A stretch of DNA of 8,267 bases from JBBSEZ01 sp038239195 (GTDB lineage: Bacteria > Planctomycetota > Planctomycetia > Gemmatales > Gemmataceae): the NCBI GenBank assembly GCA_038239195.1, contig JBBSEZ010000440.1, forward strand, positions 1 through 8,267, in the 5' to 3' direction. The position numbers and the translations under genes were made by a program. The notes below the pieces were generated by a model, which ran no database searches, was not told the DNA's origin, and saw only the letters and a program-made list of their open reading frames with translations. This document shows positions 1 through 4,442 of this stretch, in pieces. Position 1 is the stretch's first letter, and each line of letters begins with the position of its first letter.

Positions 1-496
1 CCAGTTCCTGCTGCCGGTCGCGGTTGGCCCGCTCCTGCTGCGCCCCGAGCGCCTGGAAGGTGTCGCTCAGCTTCTTGTGCTCCTGGGCCGTCTTGTACTG
101 ATGTTCCTCCTCCGTGCGCGCCCACTCCTTGTTGCGGTCGGAGCGCATCTCGGCGAACTCGCGCGCCTTGGACGCCTTCTCCTCGTCCCAGTCGCGCCGC
201 TGCCGGACGATCTGCGCTTCCAGCTCGTCGAGCGTCTCGGCCGTCGCCTCGATCTGGTGTAGTTGCTGGAGCTCCTCGCGCTTCAGCTTGATCGACCCTT
301 CGACGTCCTCGAGCACCTGGAGCTGTTCCATCAACTGGGCGGACACCGTCGCCAGCGTCTGCTGGACCGCCACCTGGGCGCTGGTGATGTCCCGCGTCAC
401 CTTGTCCAGGTTCAGCCCCTTCACCGAATCGAGCACTTCCTGGTCGCGAATCGCCGCCGCCTGCCGGTTCTTCGTGCCCTGCACCTTCGTCGCCAT
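1..496 (-). CDS. Coiled-coil protein of unknown function (3' end outside window)
   Basis: This frame opens with ATG at 496-494 and stays open to the left edge, giving 165 visible residues with no stop, so the C-terminus is missing. A good ribosome-binding site, GAGGAG (505-510), lies 8 nt upstream of the ATG. The protein starts MATKVQGTKNRQAAAIRDQE and is rich in Glu, Gln, Lys, Arg and Ala, with heptad-like spacing of Leu/Val/Ile from about residue 20 to the end. That suggests a long coiled coil broken by few helix breakers. I see no signal peptide, membrane span or catalytic motif, so a soluble structural or scaffolding role is possible but unproven. It lies 132 bp downstream of hflX on the same strand and has its own candidate promoter and a small leader hairpin. 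I do not recognise a family. The real length and any C-terminal domain cannot be seen here. Confidence 0.8.
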   Translation of the reverse strand, partial: MATKVQGTKNRQAAAIRDQEVLDSVKGLNLDKVTRDITSAQVAVQQTLATVSAQLMEQLQVLEDVEGSIKLKREELQQLHQIEATAETLDELEAQIVRQRRDWDEEKASKAREFAEMRSDRNKEWARTEEEHQYKTAQEHKKLSDTFQALGAQQERANRDRQQEL

Positions 497-523
497 GTCG
501 CTTGCTCCTCGCCAGAACCACTC

Positions 524-540
524 CGCCTCTCGCCGAGGCG
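524..540 (-). other. Small leader hairpin upstream of the coiled-coil gene
   Basis: A perfect 6-bp stem (CGCCTC/GAGGCG) with a 5-nt loop lies between the candidate promoter (558-586) and the ribosome-binding site (505-510) of the coiled-coil gene, so it would form in that gene's 5' leader. It lacks a U tract on either strand and is too short to call a terminator. It may be chance in such GC-rich DNA. Confidence 0.3.
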
Positions 541-557
541 TGCTGTAAGGGAGGAGA

Positions 558-586
558 AGTGTAGCAAGACGAAATGCCCGAAACAA
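558..586 (-). promoter_or_regulatory. Candidate sigma-70 promoter with extended -10 for the coiled-coil gene
   Basis: Read on the minus strand, TTGTTT (581-586) and TACACT (558-563) are separated by 17 bp. TGC directly before the -10 resembles an extended -10 (TGN). Matches to consensus are 3/6 and 4/6. A transcript would start near 551, giving a leader of about 55 nt before the ATG at 496. The site lies in the 132-bp gap after hflX, so the coiled-coil gene could be transcribed alone as well as by read-through. Confidence 0.4.
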
Positions 587-628
587 GCACCGTAGTTGGC
601 GCGATTCGCGGAAGAAACAGGCGGCGAA

Positions 629-1969
629 TCAGGGGGCCGGCGGGGCGTCGCCGTCGAGGAGGCGCACCTCGACGGTCGGCCCCTGAATGTGATGGAGCAG
701 GTGCTTCGGCAGGTAGCAGTGGATCGTGACCCGGTTGTCCTTGAACTCCTGCCGATAAATCTCGGCGTGGGCCGCGAGGTAGGACAGCACCTTGCCGTTG
801 CCGGCCTCCGTCTCGATGGCAGCGTTGGCGAAGTCGGCCGACAGCATCTCGATCACCGCGTCGCGCAGCCCGTCGAGGCCCTCGCGGCGAGCGGCGCTGA
901 CGGCCACGGCGCGCGGGTGGTGGGCCTGCAAGACCTGCAAGAACGACAGGTCGGCCACGCGGTCCACCTTGTTGAGGACGAGCAGCGTCGGCTTGTCCTT
1001 GCAGCCGATCTCGGCGAGCACGGCGTTGACGGCCTTGATCTGGTCCTCGGCGGTCGGGTTGCTCGCATCGACGACGTGCAGCAGCAGCCGGGCCTGACGG
1101 GCCTCCTCCAGCGTGGCCTTGAACGAGGCGACGAGGTGGTGGGGCAGGTCACGGATGAAGCCGACGGTGTCGCTGAGCAGCACCCGACCCCAGTCCCTCA
1201 CGTGCCATTGCCGCGTGCGCGTGTCGAGCGTCGAGAAGAGCTTGTCCTCGACGTAGACGTCGGCCCCGGTCAGGGCGTTCATCAGGGTGCTCTTGCCGGC
1301 GTTGGTGTAGCCGACCAGGGAGACCGTGTGCTCCTCGCGCCGGCTGCGCACCTCGCGCTCCTTGCGCGCCTGCACCTCGGCGATGCGCTGCTTGAGGTCG
1401 CGGATGCGCAGGGCGACGAGCCGGCGGTCCTCTTCGAGTTGCGTTTCGCCAGGGCCCCGCATGCCGATGCCGCCCTCGAAGCGCGACAAGTGCGACCACA
1501 TCTGCCGGAGGCGAGGCAGGGCGTATTCGAGCTGGGCCAGCTCGACTTGCAGGCGCGACTCGGCGGAGCGGGCCCGCGTGGCGAAGATGTCGAGGATCAG
1601 TTCGCTGCGGTCGAGCACCTTGACCTTGGTGGCCTTCTCCAGGGTGCGAATCTGTCCGGGAGACAGGTCGTTGTCAAAAATGATGACGTCGGCATCGGTG
1701 GCGAGGACTTGCTCTTGCAGCTCCTGGAGCTTGCCCTTGCCGATGTAGCTGCCGGGGTTGATCTTCATGCGGCGCTGGCACAGCCCGCCGACGATCTTGG
1801 CGCCGGCGGTGGTGGCCAGGCCGCGCAGCTCTTCGAGGGGGTCGCTGCCGATCCAGGGGCGGTCCGGCAAGGCGACGCTCACCAGAAACGCTTTTTCGAG
1901 ATGGACGCTGAGTTCTTGGCGGGTTGTGTCGAGGGTCACGTTGGCTTTCGCACCTCCTGTTCCTTTCAT
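629..1969 (-). CDS. hflX: Ribosome-associated GTPase HflX
   Basis: HflX is a conserved GTPase that binds the 50S subunit and, in studied bacteria, splits stalled or stress-inactivated ribosomes. The 446-residue frame has the full family layout: an N-terminal HflX domain (about 25-115), a helical middle segment, the HflX signature GGIGMRGPGETQLEEDRR (166-183), and a G domain. The G domain has G1 GYTNAGKST (220-228), a G2 threonine in FSTLDTRTR, G3 DTVG (267-270), G4 NKVD (333-336) and G5 VSA (358-360). A short C-terminal domain ends the protein. All nucleotide-binding motifs look intact. The start is uncertain. ATG at 1969 has no good ribosome-binding site, whereas AGGAGGT (1952-1958) lies 12 nt before an in-frame GTG at 1939 that would give 436 residues. 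The gene follows the anchored Pro/Ala-rich protein by 36 bp and could be read from the flotillin operon, from a local promoter at 1968-1997, or both. Confidence 0.96.
   Translation of the reverse strand: MKGTGGAKANVTLDTTRQELSVHLEKAFLVSVALPDRPWIGSDPLEELRGLATTAGAKIVGGLCQRRMKINPGSYIGKGKLQELQEQVLATDADVIIFDNDLSPGQIRTLEKATKVKVLDRSELILDIFATRARSAESRLQVELAQLEYALPRLRQMWSHLSRFEGGIGMRGPGETQLEEDRRLVALRIRDLKQRIAEVQARKEREVRSRREEHTVSLVGYTNAGKSTLMNALTGADVYVEDKLFSTLDTRTRQWHVRDWGRVLLSDTVGFIRDLPHHLVASFKATLEEARQARLLLHVVDASNPTAEDQIKAVNAVLAEIGCKDKPTLLVLNKVDRVADLSFLQVLQAHHPRAVAVSAARREGLDGLRDAVIEMLSADFANAAIETEAGNGKVLSYLAAHAEIYRQEFKDNRVTIHCYLPKHLLHHIQGPTVEVRLLDGDAPPAP
1952..1958 (-). promoter_or_regulatory. Strong Shine-Dalgarno inside the 5' end of hflX, favouring a GTG start at 1939
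   Basis: AGGAGGT on the minus strand lies within the first codons read from ATG 1969 and 12 nt upstream of the in-frame GTG at 1939-1937. The spacing is a little long but usable. The ATG at 1969 is preceded only by GGCGGTACA, a poor ribosome-binding site. Together with the candidate promoter at 1968-1997, this makes GTG a credible true start. Confidence 0.5.
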
Positions 1970-1997
1970 TGTACCGCCGAGGGGGGCGCCGACACAA
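1968..1997 (-). promoter_or_regulatory. Candidate internal promoter for hflX
   Basis: Minus-strand TTGTGT (1992-1997) and TACAAT (1968-1973) are separated by 18 bp. The -10 matches consensus at 5/6 positions and the -35 at 3/6. The -10 overlaps the ATG at 1969, and transcription would begin near 1961. A transcript from here could only use the GTG start at 1939. The site lies in the 36-bp gap after the upstream gene and would allow HflX to be made independently of the flotillin operon. Confidence 0.4.
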
Positions 1998-2005
1998 CCG
2001 GGTCG

Positions 2006-2635
2006 TCACCGTCGCCGGTCGCACAGCGGGCGGTCGAGGACCTCGCGCAGCACGATGGCGGCCCGGATCGACTCCTTCTTGTTGAGCAGCGCAGCGAGTT
2101 GCACCAGGAACGGGTTGGCGGCGCGCGGCTGGCCGGCGGCCCGGACCTGGCCCGAGGCCGTGGGCAGCGAAACGGGCACCGCCTGAACCGGAGTCACCAC
2201 CGCCACGGTCGCCGGGGCAGGCGGCGGGACCATCGCCGGCTCGTTCGCCTGGCGCCGCTGCACCGGCACCTCGGCCGGCCGGGCCTCGCGCTTGGGGGTT
2301 GGGCGCCGCTCCGCCGACTGCGCCGGGCGCGCCTGGGGCACCGGCGCTGCCGGGCGCGGCGGGGCCGGGCGCGGCAGCGGTTGGGGGCGCGCGGCCACGG
2401 GCTCGGCCGTCGCGGGCGCGGCGGGCGGGGCCTGGGCGGCCTTGCGGCGGCGCGTCTCTTCCAGGAAGCGGTCGAGGTCGCTGGCCGGGCGGCGCAAGGC
2501 GCGCTGGGCCTCTTGTTGCCCGACCTGGCCCGGGCGCTCGTTCTTGGCCGCGCCCGCGGCGCCGCGAAAGATGGCGCTCACGATCCACAGCCCCAGGGCG
2601 ATGAGGGGGATGAGCAGAACTTCCCAGCCGGCCAT
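2006..2635 (-). CDS. Membrane-anchored Pro/Ala-rich protein of unknown function
   Basis: The 209-residue protein starts at ATG 2635, chosen because GGGAGG (2642-2647) sits 6 nt upstream. A longer frame reaches 2695 but would overlap the end of floA. Three regions can be seen. Residues 4-24 form a single hydrophobic anchor (GWEVLLIPLIALGLWIVSAI), with basic residues after it. Residues about 30-65 are polar and probably helical, including ASDLDRFLEETRRRKA. Residues about 66-175 are low complexity and rich in Pro, Ala, Arg and Gln, a likely disordered linker. A compact, probably helical C-terminus (about 174-209) contains NPFLVQLAALLNKKESIRAA and then REVLDRP. The linker and the basic residues after the anchor suggest a cytoplasmic tail tethered to the membrane. 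It follows floA by 22 bp and is probably co-translated with it, so a role in the flotillin assembly is a reasonable inference. I know of no assigned function. Confidence 0.82.
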   Translation of the reverse strand: MAGWEVLLIPLIALGLWIVSAIFRGAAGAAKNERPGQVGQQEAQRALRRPASDLDRFLEETRRRKAAQAPPAAPATAEPVAARPQPLPRPAPPRPAAPVPQARPAQSAERRPTPKREARPAEVPVQRRQANEPAMVPPPAPATVAVVTPVQAVPVSLPTASGQVRAAGQPRAANPFLVQLAALLNKKESIRAAIVLREVLDRPLCDRRR

Positions 2636-2657
2636 GCGTCGCCTCCCGGCGCTCGAG

Positions 2658-3713
2658 TCAAGAGTTGGGCCGATCGCGCTCGCTGTTCCCGCCAACGCCC
2701 GCGATGGCGGTGCGCATCTGGGTGTCCGACTGCAAGTTGCGCATCTGGTAATAGTCCATGATGCCGAGCCGCCCGGTGCGGAACGCCTCGGCGATGGCGC
2801 GCGGCACGTCCGCCTCCGCCAGCACGACCAAGGCGCGGTTCTCCTCGACCTTGGCGCGCATTTCCTGCTCCAGGGCGACGGCCAGCGCGCGGCGCTTCTC
2901 GGCGTTGGCCTGGGCGACGCGCAGATCGGCGGCCGCCTGGTCGGCCTGGAGGTTGGCGCCGATGTTCGCCCCCACGTCGATCTCGGCCACGTCGATGGAG
3001 ACGATCTCGTACATCGTCTGGGCGTCGAGGGCGTTGTTCAGCACCGCCTGCGAGATCATGTTGGGGTTGGCCAGCACGTCCGTGTGGTGCTCCGCGCTGC
3101 CGATTGCCTTGACGATGCCCTCGCCCACGCGAGCCACGATGGTTTCTTCCGTCGCCCCGCCCACGAGCCGGTCGAGCTTGGTCCGCACCGTCACCCGCGC
3201 CCGCGCCCGCAACTGGATGCCGTTGCGGCACACGCCGTCGAGGGTCGCCCGCCCCTTGGTCGGGTCGGGGCAGTCGATCACCTTGGGATCGACGCTGCGC
3301 TTGACCGCGTCGTAGATGTCGCGGCCGGCGAGGTCGATGGCGGCCGCGACGCGCCAGGGCAGGTCCATGCCGGCCTTGTGGGCGGCGATGACCGCGCCGA
3401 CGACCTTCTGCACGTTGCCGCGCGAAAGGACGTGCGCTTCCATCTCCTGCGTGGAGACCTTCACCCCCGCCTTGACGAGGGCGATGTTCTGGCGGACGAG
3501 CATGCTGTAGTCGATCTTCAACAACTTCATGCGGATCATGTCGAGGAAGCCGACCTTGGCGCCGGCCAGATAGGCCTGAATCCACAGTTGCACGAAGTTG
3601 AAGCAGATGAACACGACGATCAGGAAGATGAGGATCGCCACCACGCCGACCACCAGAAGCGAAATCTGGCTCGGCGAGAGGGCCTCCTGGGCAAACAAGA
3701 ACGGAAGGCTCAT
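2658..3713 (-). CDS. floA: Flotillin-like protein FloA
   Basis: FloA is a bacterial flotillin that oligomerises at the cytoplasmic membrane and organises fluid microdomains, affecting membrane proteins and cell-wall synthesis. The 351-residue product matches the FloA family (331 aa in B. subtilis). It has an N-terminal membrane anchor at about 17-40, then a PHB/SPFH-like domain with the family segments EAHVLSRGNVQKVVGAVIAA (92-111) and AAAIDLAGRDIYDAVKRSVD (123-142). The Ala/Glu-rich coiled-coil region includes GANIGANLQADQAAADLRVA (248-267), and the tail contains GIMDYYQMRNLQSDTQMR. The start is ATG 3713, with GGAGA (3719-3723) 5 nt upstream. The frame stays open upstream to 3818, but that extension only translates a palindromic repeat and has no support. 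The upstream neighbour is an NfeD protein, the usual partner of FloA. The 174-bp gap between them holds the inverted repeat. Confidence 0.96.
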   Translation of the reverse strand: MSLPFLFAQEALSPSQISLLVVGVVAILIFLIVVFICFNFVQLWIQAYLAGAKVGFLDMIRMKLLKIDYSMLVRQNIALVKAGVKVSTQEMEAHVLSRGNVQKVVGAVIAAHKAGMDLPWRVAAAIDLAGRDIYDAVKRSVDPKVIDCPDPTKGRATLDGVCRNGIQLRARARVTVRTKLDRLVGGATEETIVARVGEGIVKAIGSAEHHTDVLANPNMISQAVLNNALDAQTMYEIVSIDVAEIDVGANIGANLQADQAAADLRVAQANAEKRRALAVALEQEMRAKVEENRALVVLAEADVPRAIAEAFRTGRLGIMDYYQMRNLQSDTQMRTAIAGVGGNSERDRPNS

Positions 3714-3738
3714 GAGTGTCTCCGGGGTGTATCGCTTC

Positions 3739-3881
3739 TCCCTCACCCCCCAACCCCCTCTCCCAAGGAGGGAGAGGGGGAGAAGGTTCGTGGAAAGTCC
3801 GGGAAAAAGGTGTCGCAACTCCTTGTCTTCTGTCTGGCTCCCCCTCTCCCTCCTTGGGAGAGGGGGTTGGGGGGTGAGGGA
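3739..3881. repeat. Palindromic repeat element: two perfect 44-bp inverted arms (REP/BIME- or MITE-like)
   Basis: Arms at 3739-3782 and 3838-3881 are exact reverse complements over 44 bp, separated by a 55-bp unique spacer (3783-3837). Each arm also contains its own perfect 11-bp hairpin, CCCCCTCTCCC/GGGAGAGGGGG, with a 5-nt loop (stems 3754-3764 and 3770-3780; 3840-3850 and 3856-3866). The element lies wholly between the short nfeD gene and floA, ending 6 bp before the nfeD stop codon at 3888. No clear flanking target-site duplication and no transposase gene are visible. The CCCTCACCCC...CTCTCCC motif is familiar from dispersed intergenic repeats in several bacterial groups, and translations such as PLSLLGRGGWGVR from such repeats are common annotation artefacts. 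It could fold strongly in the polycistronic mRNA and alter FloA levels. It has no U tract, so a simple intrinsic terminator is unlikely. Confidence 0.9.
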
Positions 3882-3887
3882 ACCGCC

Positions 3888-4421
3888 TCAGCCGAACACG
3901 GCCGTCTCCAGTTCGCCGAGATTGGGCTTGTCCGCGGGGCGCACGACCACCTTGCCGGCCCGCACGTCGATGCAGCGGACCCACTGGCCCGGCTCGACCA
4001 TCATGCCCTCGGTGATCGTGTCCACCCGGCGGCCTTCGAAATCGACCACGCCGGCCGGGCGCAGCGACGAGATCGTCTTGCCGAACCGCCCCTTCAGGGC
4101 CTCCAGCTCCTGGTTGGCCGGGAGCGCCGCCATCGTGTCGGTCGGCTCCGACGGGGGCAAGAAGAGGCGCCGGCCCATGGGGGTGCGCGGCCAGAGGTAG
4201 AGCAGCAGTCCGCCGGCGACCGGCAACACGCCGGCGACGCCGACGAGGGCGTAGAGGCCGGTGGTGGTGTCGTGCTTGAACAGGAAGGCGATGCCAACCG
4301 CCATGCTCGCGAGGGCCAGCACGAACAGGATCCCTCCGCTGGGCACGAAGAGCTCGGCCGCCAGCAGCAGGAAGCCGGTCCCGATCAGGAACGCGCCCAG
4401 GGTCAGAAACGTCGAGTCCAT
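3888..4421 (-). CDS. Short NfeD-family membrane protein with OB-fold domain
   Basis: The 177-residue protein has three predicted membrane spans (about 5-26, 29-48 and 56-78), then a soluble C-terminal NfeD OB fold (about 107-165). The fold contains LKGRFGKTISSLRPAGVVDF and a later DTITEGMMVEPGQWV. It has no ClpP-like protease domain, so it belongs to the short NfeD class. Short NfeD proteins are usually encoded beside flotillins and are thought to bind or support flotillin assemblies. The start is ATG 4421; the only upstream ribosome-binding candidate is GAGG (4433-4436) 11 nt away, so translation may rely partly on coupling to the long nfeD gene, whose stop is 21 bp upstream. A second NfeD OB fold occurs in that neighbour, so the operon encodes two different NfeD C-terminal domains. 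The exact membrane topology is inferred only from hydrophobicity. Confidence 0.9.
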   Translation of the reverse strand: MDSTFLTLGAFLIGTGFLLLAAELFVPSGGILFVLALASMAVGIAFLFKHDTTTGLYALVGVAGVLPVAGGLLLYLWPRTPMGRRLFLPPSEPTDTMAALPANQELEALKGRFGKTISSLRPAGVVDFEGRRVDTITEGMMVEPGQWVRCIDVRAGKVVVRPADKPNLGELETAVFG

Positions 4422-4442
4422 GCGGCTAGTGTCCTCGCCCTC

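Noticed and set aside
596..2761. A plus-strand frame of 721 codons open across hflX and the anchored protein
   Set aside because: It is antisense to HflX, whose GTPase motifs are unmistakable. Its translation is rich in Gly, Ala, Arg, His and Asp without family motifs, as expected for the reverse frame of a G/C-third-position gene, and it has no credible ribosome-binding site.
3714..3818. A 35-codon N-terminal extension of FloA
   Set aside because: It translates the left repeat arm and spacer, while ATG 3713 has its own ribosome-binding site and gives the normal FloA N-terminus.
3739..3881. CRISPR array or intrinsic terminator
   Set aside because: There are only two copies, in inverted orientation, with one spacer, so it is not a CRISPR. 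No U tract follows the hairpins on either strand, so it is not a standard terminator.
3731..3890. Target-site duplication flanking the repeat element
   Set aside because: CGCTTC (3733-3738) and CGCCTC (3884-3889) match at five of six bases but the right copy is not adjacent to the arm, so the evidence is too weak.
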